NCBI GenBank assembly: GCA_950097015.1
Contig: CATNEN010000040.1
Location: forward strand, 124,001-188,000
DNA length: 64,000 bases
Reading direction: 5' to 3'
Source: Macrostomum hystrix
Taxonomy: Eukaryota > Platyhelminthes > Macrostomidae
In this document: piece after piece, positions 11,696-24,051 of the stretch
Layout of the letters: the number at the start of each line of letters is the position of its first letter
Position numbering within the stretch: position 1 is the first letter of the stretch
Translations under genes and position numbers: made by a program
Notes under the pieces: model-generated
What the model saw: the letters and a program-made list of their open reading frames with translations, nothing else
Told to the model about the DNA's origin: nothing
The model's database searches: none

Positions 11696-13104
11696 TCGAA
11701 TAGTGTGAATTATTATTTTCCGTTTCTACTTCAAACGACAACATTGTTTGTAACAAAACATCCAGAAAGTAGCTTGGTTTGTCAGAAAATGTATTAAATT
11801 TTATTAAAATTGAACATAAAGCTAAAAATTATTGTAAAGAAAGCAGCTATTTATATTTTCTAGAAACTGCGCAATTTATTCTCTTTTATTTCAAACCAAG
11901 AATTTATACCGGTTGCCACTCATGTGTTGTGGATTGTTTACATTGTGTATGGCTGTGTGCATTGATAGCGACTGTTTTAATAGCTTTCGATTGCATTGAT
12001 GGTGTAGCATATTAATTAATATATATTTGTTTTTTAATATTTTAATGCAAACACAAATTAATACAAATCGCTTTTGATTATTGAAAAATACTGCACTTTA
12101 AGCTTGATTCTGTGTGCCATTCTGCTTTTCGTAGCTATACGTTTTAGCCTTTTTATCTACAATTTAGTGACGTACTTATAACAACCAACCATAAGAATTA
12201 ACAAGGGCAATGTGGCTAGGAGGGCTATATATTATTTAAGCTACGTATTTAGTTAGATTTACACTATAAATTGTAAACATATGTTGTATTCTTTGCACTT
12301 TTTTGTCACATTCTATAGCTAGATTAAATATTACTGAAGCTAGCTATCTAATCTGATGTCATGTATCATATCATATCATGATGTCATGAAAACAAATAAA
12401 ATTGTTTTCATTTTATTTACTTGGTTGAGTTTACATGCATACTTACTTTGTGTACTTAAGTGCCATAATTGAGCCATGTGTAATTAATATACTTGAATGA
12501 ACCTATAATTTAAAGATTGCTAAAATAGAATTATGGTCACTCAGTGACAGGAAATTTTGATGAGAGTTGTTTTGGTGACAAGCAGAAGTCACTTTGGTGA
12601 CATTTGGTATGAAATTTAAATTAGTGACAACCTTGATACCATTGGTCTTCTGGTGCTTGCAGCAGACTTTGTGTGCCCCTGCCATAGTTTCAGCTTTCAG
12701 CTGACAATGGACAGTAATTTCTTTGCTATGTTCATTTATTCTACTTTTAACATTTTGCTACCTTTTAGCTTTGTGCTACTTTAAAAATATATATCCCTAA
12801 ATTTTGTTACTTTTGTTTCAATTTAGATTGTAAACTAATTATTTTGTGACAATTATTAATATTTTCATTGTGGCTAACAATAAACAAAGCAAACTATAAT
12901 TTTAAATCAACATAGTCTCAATCTGGCAGTTAGGGACATCATGTGGAATTTAATGTGCAGAATAATGAACACATTGGGCTCATGTTGGAATATACACATT
13001 AAAACAAAGAACAAAAAACAAAGCATGTTATAATTGTAGCAAGAATGGTAATACTAACAGCAATTAATAATTGATATAATAATTAATAATAATAATAATA
13101 ATAA

Positions 13105-13410
13105 TTGATTACACCTGCCCCAATCGGGCCAGATGTGCAGCCGACAGCACAGCTGCAGCTATTGCGCGGCACATCTGAAGGCTGCGTACAGCTGTTCAGT
13201 CCATGGACTGGGGGGACGCCACACCCACCTTCAATTATCCCAGCTGATGCTGGTACCCATTTAACAGCTGGGTGAACTAAAGCAATGCAGAGTTAAGTGT
13301 CTTGCTAAAGGACACAAATTGTTTCAATGGAGTCGGGAATCGAACCCCCGACCTTCAAGTTGTTAGTCCGATGCCCTAACCACTAGGCTACAACCTCTAC
13401 CACTTAGGTT
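13105..13410 (-). mobile_element. tRNA-derived SINE, family B, copy 1
   Basis: On the minus strand the head has a Pol III A box (TAGCCTAGTGG) and B box (GGGGTTCGATTCCCGAC), as in tRNA genes. A central block containing 'ttaagtgtcttgct' and 'ggacaca' follows, then a GC-rich body, then an (ATT)n-like tail at about 13075-13106. A near-identical copy is at 63268-63535. The central 'taagtgtcttgct-aggacaca' word resembles a core shared by SINEs of many animals (Nin-like/Meta-type central domains), quoted from memory. Confidence 0.85.
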
Positions 13411-15171
13411 GTAGCACCAATTAGGCCCCCTAATGCCCTGTCACTGAAACAGCTGTCACCAAAATGACGCGCACCCTAAAAATAGGTCTAGCCGAGCCTA
13501 GAAGTCTAGGAATTGGTTCAAATTAATTTTTTTTAATTTTAACTTCTTCATTAAAATTAAATGGAGAAATTCATTAAAATTAAAATCTTTGGTACAAATG
13601 ACATGTCTTTGTAGTAGAAAAAATGTAAGGTGTAAGGATAAACTGCAAAACCTAACTTTTTGAATATATATAATGTTTTTGTTGTTTATATCATACCTGA
13701 GTATGACTATGTCAGGTGTTTTAACCTTTTCATTGTAAAGTAGTTCAATAATGACCTGTCATGTTTTTCTAGGTCTAAAATCTGTTCAGCTAGTTAAGTT
13801 GGCCAGTATGAAGCTTTTATAATATTCATTGTATCATATATATCTCTAGACTATATCTATTTTTTACAAAAGTAAAATTTTTGGAATTTTTTTTCTGATA
13901 TTTCTGATATTTTGGAACATCTGAAAATGATGAAATGAACAAAGAGCCACAAACTGCAATGAGTGAAAATGATAATTTGGTCAGTCATTCAGAAAAAAAT
14001 CACTGGCCCACCAGCAATGGCATAGAAATATTTTAGCAGTTAGGAGAATCAAGACACATTCTATATTTTGCTCCCAGTTATCCCCAGCCCCAGCACACAA
14101 AGCCCACATGTCTATGGCACTTAATTCCCCAAATCCACATCAGCACTTAAAACCTTGCAAAGCTATGTCAGCATATGTCTGTGACCCCTGCCATGTCATA
14201 TTACACATCACCATAATTGCCTGAGTTTGAATCAGTTTTGAAAAATAATTACAAGAAACAAAGTAAAACATTGCCAAAATGTGTTGGAAGGAACTGAATT
14301 ACGAGCTACATTCAATTATGTTCTTATTTACTTAATTAAAAAAAATATAATAAATCACTACTTTGCTTATGACATTTTTACTTTAAGAAATATTTTGTGT
14401 AATTGGGATACTTTTTACAATACTTTACGATTTTCTATTAGACCTTAAGGGTCTAAAGATGCCAAAAATCAAATTGTATAATAAGCAAGCAACAATAATT
14501 GCTATATTAAATAGAAAGCAATATTTTATAAAGTTAATTAAGAAAAATTATTTAGGCTGGTTCGTCTTGGCATACTTGTATATTTCTTGTCAAACTGATA
14601 GCTTGAATAGATGTTTACTATCTACATGTGGGAAGTTAAATAATAACTTTTTGGTTGAGATTACTTGTAGTTAGACTGTATAAATGTGTAGCTATAGCTA
14701 TACCTAAATAGAAAGAAAAAGTAGTTCAGGAAACTATAATCACCTTTAACTATATATATATATATATTCATATCTATAAAGCCACATTTAGTCGCAAATT
14801 CCTCTTGCTATGCCATTATTTCTTTTATAAATGCTGTTTAAACAAAAAATAACTTTTTAAATATTATCTATTCTCTTCTGCTATTATGTGTTTGTGTCTA
14901 TATTGATTTTAAATCATTTTATTTAATAATTTCATTCCAATATTAAGCACTTCTGAAAAAGCTTAGCTTTTATCTCTATGCTGCTGTTTTGATTATTAGC
15001 CAGTATTTAGAGTCAATAATAAAAAAGGTAAAATAGTGCATACATTTATCTAAATAAATTCAGATTTTAGACATGTTCTCATAAGAAAAAATCCAGCATC
15101 ACATCCGTTCGCCTAAAAAAAATATAATAAAACAATCTTCAGTCCAGTTGCATCCGGATGCCAGTGCAGCA

Positions 15172-18100
15172 ATGAGTGTTAGGCCTGGCCAGCAGCAGCA
15201 GGCTTTGGAGCTGGAGAAGCAGCAGCAGGAGCAGAAATGCCTAGAACTCGTGCTCCGCTGGATTCATGGCTTCTCTGGTGTGGCCTATCAGCCTGGAGTG
15301 ATTAATATCGATTGGCTAGTTAATGGAGCCTTTCTGAACTCTGTCTACAGGTGGGCATTTTATATTGAAATCCCTCCATTGCATGGTATTCGCTATCTAG
15401 TTTGTGCATGTAGGATTCAGTCAAATCGATTTAGAATTTTTTAATTTTAATTTGAGTTCTAGCTCCATGAGATTCGAGATCTAGTCCCGTGGTGTTCGAG
15501 TTCTAGCTCCATTAGATTCGAGATCTAGTCCCGTGGTGTTCGAGTTCTAGCTCCATGAGATTCGAGATCTAGTTCTATGGTGTTCGAGTTCTAGCTCCAT
15601 GAGATTCGAGATCTAGTCCCGTGGTGTTCGAGTTCTAGCTCCATGAGATTCGAGATCTAGTTCTATGGTGTTCGAGTTCTAGCTCCATGAGATTCGAGAT
15701 CTAGTCCCATGGTGTTCGAGTTCTAGCTCCATGAGATTCGAGATCTAGTTCTATGGTGTTCGAGTTCTAGCTCCATGAGATTCGAGATCTAGTCCCGTGG
15801 TGTTCGAGTTCTAGCTCCATGAGATTCGAGATCTAGTTCTATGGTGTTCGAGTTCTAGCTCCATGAGATTCGAGATCTAGTCCCGTGGTGTTCGAGTTCT
15901 AGCTCCATGAGATTCGAGATCTAGTTCTATGGTGTTCGAGTTCTAGCTTCATTAAATTCGAGATCTAGTTCTATGGTTGTCGAGTTCTAGCTTCATTCAA
16001 TTCGAGATCTAGTTCTATGGTGTTCGAGTTCTAGCTCCATGAGATTCGAGATCTAGTTCTATGGTGTTCGAGTTCTAGCTCCATGAGATTCGAGATCTAG
16101 TTCTATGGTGTTCGAGTTCTAGCTCCATTAGATTCGAGATCTAGAACGAGTTTTTTTTCTAGTTTACCGAAAATGATGTGGATTTGGTCTCGATTAAATG
16201 CGGTAAATTAAACCAGTCTACCTAAATAAACTTCAGGGAGATCGACCCGAGACCACCGCCGGATCCGTCTGTCGTAGTTGTCATCGAAGAGCCGGCCACC
16301 CTGCGCGACTGTCTGCGCAATTGGCGCAGCCTGCACTGCCGTTTAGCTGGCTTCTACGAGCACGAGATGCAGAGCTGGCTACTGCTGGCGCCGGCTAATT
16401 ATGTTCGCCTGCTGGCCAGCCGCTACTGCGGTGGAATCCGGTTCGGCGGCGGCAGTGGCGACGACTCCGAATTGGCTGCTGACGAAATTTGCGCCTGCCT
16501 GCTGGCGCTGCTTGGCGTGGCGGCTCAGTGCGACGGATTCAAGTCGCGACTGGTCGAATCCTTGCAGGTGAGGACTGCTGATTCGATCAGTCTGTCATCT
16601 AGATTCAGATCCCATGATTAGTTTGTCATTCTCTAAGATCCCCAGATTGAATTTTTACCATGAAATTGCAGGCTGCATTCGACGAAGAGGACCTGGCGCA
16701 GTTCGTCGAACTAATTCGCACCGTCATGCCGGACGGTTGCTATCTGGTCTCCAAGGAGCCTCCGCCGCTTTCATCCAATGCGGACAGTTTGGCCATTGTC
16801 CAGCAGTACCAGGACGAATCCCGCCGCCTCCGTTCGGCCATCGGCCTTCTATCCGAGCAGCGTGACCGCCGCCTGCACGAGCAGGCCGAGTTGCTGGAAC
16901 GGCTGCACGAAGCTTTAGCCCGGGCTCGCCTTCTAGAAGCTCAGCTGGCCAGCGTCGGCCAGCCGCCGGTCAGTCCGTTGGCCGAGTCTACCGCCGCTGC
17001 TACAGCTACGGCTGCCGCGGCCGGCAGTCATCTGGTTGTTGAGGTGGCCGATTTGAAAGCCAAGCTTCGACGATTGCGCATAGAATGCGACGAGAAAGTT
17101 GAATGCCTGAGCGACGCCGAGGCGGAGCTAGCGGAACAGCGACAGGCATTCACCAAGCTCAAGGAGGAGTACATGCAGTTGCTGGGCGAGGCCCGCATGG
17201 CCAGACAGTTGCAGGACGAGATTGATATTCTCAAGGTATTAATTCTCGAGGTGGAATTCTTGGAAACAGCTACTAGTTATCTCTGATTGGTTAGACAGAT
17301 CTAGGCTTCCGACTCTATCATTGGTTAGACAGATCTAGGCTTCCGACTCTATGATTGGTTGGACAGATCTAGGCTTCCGACTCTATGATTGTTTAGACAG
17401 ATCTAGGCTTCCGATTGTCTGATTGTTTAGACAGATCTAGGCTTCCGATTCTTTGATTGGTTAGGCAGATCTACGCTTCCGATTCTCTGATTGGTTAGAC
17501 AGATCTAGGCTTCCTATTCTCTGATTGTTTAGACAGATCTAGGCTTCCGATTCTTTGATTGGTTAGGCAGATCTACGCTTCCGATTCTCTGATTGGTTAG
17601 ACAGATCTAGGCTTCCGATTCTCTGATTGTTTAGACAGATCTAGGCTTCCGATTCTCTGATTGTTTAGACAGATCTACGCCTCCGATTCTCTGATTGGTT
17701 AGACAGATCTACGCTTCCGATTCTTTGATTTGTTAGGCAGATCTACGCTTCCGATTCTCTGATTGTTTAGACAGATCTACGCTTCCGATTCTCTGATTGG
17801 TTAGACAGATATAGGCTTCCGATTCTCTGATTGTTAAGACAGATCTACGCTTCCGATTCTTTGATTTGTTAGGCAGATCTACGCTTCCGATTCTCTGATT
17901 GGTTTGGCATATCTAGGCTTCCGATTCTCTGATTGGTTAGACAGATCTAGGCTTCCGATTCTTTGATTTGTTAGGCAGATCTACGCTTTCGATTCTCTGA
18001 TTGGTTTGGCATATCTAGGCTTCCGATTCTCTGATTGGCTAGGCAGATCTAAGGTATTAAATCTCGAGGTGGAATTCTAGGAAATGGCTACCAGTTATTA

Positions 18101-21100
18101 AGCTCATTCGTAAAAACGAATCCCCATCTGCTTTCAGGAGCGCACTGTCAAATGCGCCCGTCTAGAAGACGAAGTTGGCCGCCTCAGAGACCGGACCAAG
18201 CAGCTCGAGGCCTATAAGAATCGGTCTGAAGAGCTGCGCTCTGAGAATGACGGCCTGCTGCAGAGGGCTGCCGAATTGGAAGATCTGCTGGAGCGCAGCG
18301 GCGCTGATGCTGGAAAGGTGCGGCTGATTTACAATTGCTTGATAGGCAGGCTGACAATGACTATTCACAATGCCCCTTTCAATCCTCAGTTAAAATCGCT
18401 GCAAGCCGAGCTCAAACGCGTCCGTCAAGAGAAAGAAGATCTGGAAGCGTCCCTAGACTCGGCCCGCTCTCGCATTGTTGAACTAACCGAAGACAACAGC
18501 TTCTTGGAGAGCGAGTCCAAGCTCGTACTGAACGACACGCAGAGCCTGGAGGAGGAGCTTCGATTGGCCCGCCGGGTGCAGAGCTCCGCCCTACTGGAGG
18601 AGACCCTGTCCGACAGTCTGAATGCCGACGCTCACAGTCGCTTGCAGAAGGTGGAATCGGACAAGCTGGCCCTGCGGCGACGCGTGCAAGAACTCGAGGC
18701 CGGCCGCTCGGAGCTGGAAAGCGAAGCCGAATTGTTGCGCGACCGCTGCCGCCGGCTTGAGAAAGAGTTGGAACACGCGCGACATAGCGCTATTGGCAAG
18801 AATGAACTGGACATTCAGGAGATTCAGCGAGTCATGTCCGATAATAAGCGACTCGAGAATAAGGTGCGAACAATGCTAGAACTGGGAATAAGACTGTTAG
18901 AGCTGGGAATAAGAATGGGAGAACTGGGAATAAGACTGTTAGAGCTGGGAATAAGAATGGTAGAACTCGGAATAAGAGTGGGATAACCCGGAATGAGAAT
19001 AAAAGAACTGGGAATAAGAATAGGAGAACTGGGAATAAGAATAAGAGAACTGGGAATAAGAATGGGAGAACTGGGAATAAGAGTGGGATAACCCGGAATG
19101 AGAATGAAAGAACAGGGGATATGGGAGAATGGGAGAATTTACTAGAAGAACGGAAGACTTCGCTAGAAAAATGCAAGAAGTTAATACAACAAAGGGAAAG
19201 TGGGTAGAACAGTGGGAGAAAGTGGTAGAAGATGGGAGTAGTAGGTCAAATAATTACGCGCAGATACGAATCGCAATACAGACTGTTTTTTGGAATATTC
19301 AGGTGTCCAGCCTGCAGCAGCAACTGGACGATCTTGAGAGCTCCAACGAGCGCTTGAAATCCGAACAGACTCGCTGGTCGGCCGCCGGTCGTGAGCTCGA
19401 TTCGGCGCGTAAAGCCCTCTCAGAGGCTAGCGAAGCTAAGCACGAATTCGAGAAGGAGGCAAAGCGACTAAAGCGGGCTCTGGACGCGGCGGAGGCGGCT
19501 CGTGCCCAGCTACAGACCGAGGCGGGCTCGCTAAGAGATGAGCTCACCAACCTGCAGGTCCGACTATTGCTGGCTTTTGCTTCTAGGGGAATTGTGACTG
19601 AGAAGTGTGCGAAACTGAATAGTGTGTAGTGGGACTAGCGACACTGTACACTGTCGGGACTATGAGGCGATTCGAAAAACAGTTTGAAGAAGTAGGATTG
19701 ACACTACAGACAGTTGGATTGACATTACGACAGGTGGATTGTGTCTACAGTCAGTAGAGTCAGTACTACAGACAGTAGAGTCAGTACTACAGACAGTAGA
19801 GTCAGTACTACAGACAGTAGAGTCAGTACTACAGACAGTAGGGTCAGGGTATGAATAGGAACTGTTGGGAATTGTCTGGGACTTTGCAAGTAATCGCCAT
19901 GTCGTAAGTTCATACTGTAGAGTTTTTCTAAACCCACCATGCAGACAGTTCAGGCTGACAGTCGAGCCACTGCTCAAGACGTGCAGGAATTAGAAAAGGA
20001 GCGCCTGGAACTACTGAGCAGTCTCAACTTAGAGCGAAGCACCGTTGCCAGCCTGAGAGATCAACTTATTCAAGAGAAGATACGCTGCCAGAGTCTCAAT
20101 AGCGAGAAGCGTCAATCGGTTGCCATAGATACCAGCGTCGCAGATCAGCGCGTAGCCACACTGGAGAGTCGCAATGCCGCCCTGCAAGCCGAACTGTTGT
20201 CGTGCAAGGATCGATTAGACAAGGACAATCAATCGAAGCGACAGTCCCTGGAGCGAGGCTCCGTTCGCGATTTCTTAGAAATCAAAGATCACCTGGTGCG
20301 GGTCGAGCGTCAGAATGCCGCACTGGAGAAGGAGCGCGACACCCTGGAAGCCGACTCCGCCCGGCTAAGAGAGCGAGCCAGTGTAGCGGAGGAACGGCTG
20401 GCCGCTGCTCAGGATCAGCTGGCCGAGGCCCAGGCTCAGCTGGCCTCTGCTAACGTGCATGTGGCCACGCTCCAGTCCAGCAATACCGCTCTGGAGACCG
20501 AGGTTAAGAGGTTGGTGAAGCGGGAGCCGGCGATTCTCTGATTGGTTAGACAGATCTAGGCTTCCGATTCCCTGATTGGTTAGACAGATCTAGGCTTCCG
20601 ATTCCCTGATTGGTTAGACAGATCTAGGCTTCCGATTCCCTGATTGGTTAGACAGATTTTGGCTTCCGATTCCCTGATTGGTTAGCCAGATCTTGGCTTC
20701 CAATTCCCTGATTGGTTAGACAGATCTAGGCTTCCGATTCTCTGATTGGTTAGCTAGACTGATCTAGGCTTCCGATTCTCTGATTGGTTATACAGATCTA
20801 GGCTTCCGATTCCCTGATTGGTTTGGCATATCTAGGCTTCCGATTCTCTGATTGGTTAGACAGATCTAGGCTTTCGATTCTCTGATTGGTTAGACAGATC
20901 TAGGCTTCCGATTCCCTGATTGGTTAGACAGATCTAGGCTTCCGATTCCCTGATTGGTTAGACAGATCTAGGCTTCCGATTCCCTGATTGGTTAGACAGA
21001 TCTAGGCTTCCGATTCCCTGATTGGTTAGACAGATTTTGGCTTCCGATTCCCTGATTGGTTAGCCAGATCTTGGCTTCCAATTCCCTGATTGGTTAGACA

Positions 21101-23942
21101 GATCTAGGCTTCCGATTCTCTGATTGGTTAGCTAGACTGATCTAGGCTTCCGATTCTCTGATTGGTTATACAGATCTAGGCTTCCGATTCCCTGATTGGT
21201 TTGACATATCTAGGCTTCCGATTCTCTGATTGGTTAGACAGATCTAGGCTTTCGATTCTCTGATTGGTTAGACAGATCTAGGCTTCCGATTCCCTGATTG
21301 GTTAGACAGATCTAGGCTTCCGATTCCCTGATTGGTTAGACAGATCTAGGCTTCCGATTCCCTGATTGGTTAGATAGATCTAGGCTAGGTAATTTTATGA
21401 TTTTTTAAATAAGATCTAGACTTGCGATCGTCCTGATTGGTAGATAAAAAATAGCTAATAATCTAGTCCCACCATTCCCCTGTTTTCCCACCCAGACTGC
21501 AGGCAGCTCTAACAGATCTGCAAGCTCGCCTGCACAAGCTAGACAAAGACTATGCCAAGCTGCTAGCCGACTACAACCAGCTGCGCCAGCTGCACGAGCA
21601 GCTCAGCCGGGATTACGAGACCGAATCGGAGGCCCGCAAGCAGCTTCAGGCCGAGCTGAAGCAACGTAAGACTGAGCTGCGCTCTCGCATGGCCGAAATC
21701 GATCGGCTAACTCGGGAAGCCGAAAGCTTCAAGCATTTGCAGGAGGCACTGGAAAGCGAGACAAAGAACTTGGCTGAGGACTCGCGCCAATACGTACAGC
21801 TGCAGGCTCAGTACTCCGATCTGATGGCTGATCAGCAGCGCCTGCTGGCTATTAAGGACAAGTTTGAGCAGGACCTGCGAATGCTCACCGCTGAGGCTGG
21901 TTCAATGCGGCGCAAACTAGCTGATGCTGAGAATGAGCTGGCCCTCAGCGGCGCCGACTCTATGCGACTCCGCGATCAGGTAATACTTTTTTTAATACGG
22001 GATATTTTAGATGATCTGATTTGGTTATTATATATATATTATATTGTATATGATTGTGCAATAATACAATCTCGAGTTATCGATCGAAATGTGTACTTTA
22101 TCCATCAGAGTGTGCACTTTATCGATCGGAATGTGACAGAAGATTTTTTTGTTTTAATTCAGCTTTTTATCTTTAAGCAAATTTAGCTTAGTAAAGAAAC
22201 TTTGTTGTATGAAATAAAACTGTGCTCAAACTGTGTTCATAATTTCAACTACCCCGGCCGCAGATTGCCCAGCTGGAGTCGCTAAATCACCAGCTGAACG
22301 AAGAGAAGTCCTCCCTGATGACTGAGCAGAGGCAGCTGCTAACCCAGAATCAAGACCTGTTAACTCAGACTCTGCAATGTAAAGACAATTATAACATAGA
22401 GGAGCGAACTTTGCGCGATAAGCTGGCGGCGCTTCAGCGTCAAAAGGAGCGCCTAGAAGAGAAGATCATGGAGCAGTACAAGTCCTACTCGCCCTCTAAG
22501 AGTTCCAGTTCCAAAAGCAAGAGTCGGGCCATGCTAGCTAAGGCTAAGGAGATTTTCTCTCCTGGCGGTGCGGAAAAGACCGCGGCTGATCACCATCCCC
22601 AAGAGCAGCAGCAGCAGAAGCAGCACTATCACCAGCAGTATCAGCATCAGCAGCAGCGCTTCGAGCCGCGTCACTCCAGCATCTTCGACCTGTTGCCTAG
22701 CAACGGTGGCAGCGTCGGCGGTGGACCAAGCAGCATTGCCGGCTCCTCGATTCTGTCTGGCCAGCAGCACTATCAGCAGCATAGTCAGCAGACTCAGGAG
22801 GATCGCCTGATGCGTGTTGAAGAATTTTTGTCTAGTGAGACTCCGCCGCCATCCCAGACTGGCGTTTCTAGGCACGCCTCTCCGCCTAAGAGTCTGCTGC
22901 TGATGAGGTAACTAGCTGCTTGCACCTAAGCCTAGCTGAGCAATGGCTTGATGTCATAGTTCGAATAAATATATGGCCATGGCTGACTTTATCAGTTCAC
23001 GTATTTTATAAAACCATCGCTCTAAAATAAATTTTTAGAAACGGCAGTGGTGGAGTCAGCCTTGACATGGCCGACGGTCGAAGCGGCGCTGCCGACGACA
23101 ACAGCATTGACGCTGACGACGGGTATCACCGGCCAACAGAGCGACGCTCAGCCAGCGCTCTGGGCTCGCCGATTCGACGTCAGCTGCCGCCGACGCCACC
23201 GGTGAGTCGTCGTCGGGCCGGGACGTCAACGCCTACGCCAGGACCCGTTGCCGGGCATCATCAGGCTGCAGTGCCGCCCTCGCCAACCGCTTCTGTCAGC
23301 AGCCGCCTGCCGGCCACCGAGCGCTACGAAAAGAATGAAATCTTTGCGCACGAACGAGGCCATAGTTTCGATAGCGGAAGTTCCGGTCAGCCGCAGCAGC
23401 CGCCTCCGCGCCGCGAGTCAGCTGGCCTGCCAGGGCACAAGCCCTACATTGCGGTCGGCCGCGGTGGCAGCTCCGCCGGCGGCTCGACGACCACGCTGCC
23501 GCCCAGCGTGCCGGCGCGTTCGATAACCCCCCTGCCGCCGGCTGTAGCCGCAGTTGTCTCTGGTTCTGCCGCCCGGCCAGCCGGTGCCCAGCTGCCCACT
23601 GGTCGGTCAATAACTCCCGGCCCGCAAATCATTGGCAGCATTGCTCCGTCCAGTATTCAGAGGCGGACTATCTTTGTTGGTCAGCATCAGCAGTTGCAGC
23701 AGCAGCAGCAGCCGGTGCTTCCTCGCAGACAGGGCAGCGGCGCCTCCGACGTCAGCTCTTCGTCGCATCAGCAGCCGCCGACGCCACCACGCGCCGCAGT
23801 AGGCACAGGGGGTGTGCTAACCCGATCCGCCACATTCGAACCAAGAGGCTCCACTAACCCCCCTATTGCCAATGTTGGCGAGAATGCTAACAAAGGCGAG
23901 GGCGAGGTCGAGAATCGCTGGTTGGAATACGGTTGTCTTTGA
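15172..23942 (+). CDS. CCDC88: CCDC88 family protein (Girdin/Daple-like), ten exons
   Basis: Exons: 15172-15350, 16237-16567, 16672-17235, 18138-18317, 18390-18863, 19303-19557, 19945-20510, 21496-21979, 22264-22907, 23039-23942. Phases agree throughout, giving 1526 aa. Residues about 20-200 form a HOOK domain (VLRWIHGFSG, WLVNGAFLNSVY, LLALLGVAAQCD), the dynein/dynactin-linked module of this family. A long coiled coil runs from about 215 to 1075. EEKIMEQYKSYSPS (about 1075-1090) matches the family signature after the coil. MRVEEFL (about 1194-1200) resembles the G-alpha binding-and-activating motif. The proline-rich tail ends WLEYGCL, very like the PDZ-binding end of Daple (from memory WYEYGCV), which binds Dishevelled. 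The ATG at 15172 is the first in frame. Exon 7 could instead begin at 19954. Human Daple is longer (about 2000 aa), mainly in the tail. Five introns are filled by minisatellites. Confidence 0.9.
15455..16145 (+). repeat. Intron 1 minisatellite of CCDC88, 44-bp unit
   Basis: About 15-16 tandem units of roughly 44 bp built on 'gagttctagctccatgag' and 'attcgagatctagt'. Two versions, ending 'cccgtggtgttc' or 'tctatggtgttc', largely alternate, which implies an 88-bp dimer as the unit of amplification. The array nearly fills intron 1. Confidence 0.9.
17280..18055 (+). repeat. Intron 3 minisatellite of CCDC88, about 34-bp unit
   Basis: More than 20 units built on 'gattggttagacagatct' and 'aggcttccgattctct', with frequent variants (tacgcttcc, tgtttagaca, ggtttggcat). 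The same unit forms the array in intron 7 of this gene. Flanking words near both ends (aaggtatta, 'atctcgaggtggaattct') are duplicated, so the array sits inside a duplication of the exon 3 donor region. Confidence 0.9.
18875..19125 (+). repeat. Intron 5 minisatellite of CCDC88
   Basis: Short purine-rich tandem units based on 'gaactgggaataagaatg', about 18-20 bp each with substitutions. They begin just after the exon 5 donor at 18863. The units happen to stay open in one frame, so a read-through frame crosses part of the array; the donor and phase argue it is intronic. Confidence 0.8.
19690..19850 (+). repeat. Intron 6 minisatellite of CCDC88
   Basis: About five clean units of roughly 21 bp (agtactacagacagtagagt), preceded by related degenerate units, within intron 6. 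Confidence 0.8.
20533..21388 (+). repeat. Intron 7 minisatellite of CCDC88 with 378-bp higher-order repeat
   Basis: Units of about 34 bp (gattggttagacagatct plus aggcttccgattccct) begin about 22 nt after the exon 7 donor. Rare variants recur at a fixed offset: 'gacagattttgg' at 20651 and 21029, and 'gctagact' at 20753 and 21131, both 378 bp apart. A block of about 11 units was therefore duplicated as a whole. The unit is the same as in intron 3, 2.5 kb upstream. Confidence 0.9.
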
Positions 23943-24045
23943 GCTGCTAAGTTATAGCCTATCCTGAGAGAATGGTGCGCCTACTAGACTGTCAATTTGG
24001 CACCTTTTGTTTGTTTAAAATAATGACATTTCCTGGAATGTTGAC

Positions 24046-24051
24046 AATAAA
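24046..24051 (+). promoter_or_regulatory. Candidate polyadenylation signal of CCDC88
   Basis: AATAAA about 104 nt after the stop codon at 23942, at a typical distance for a short 3' UTR. Confidence 0.55.

Larger units (their letters stand above)
10001..15100. other. AT-rich spacer
   Basis: About 5 kb with strong A/T bias and no supported coding block. It holds a hAT remnant near 11534-11695 and a SINE at 13105-13410. The rest shows only simple A/T runs such as TATATA near 14750. Confidence 0.5.
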
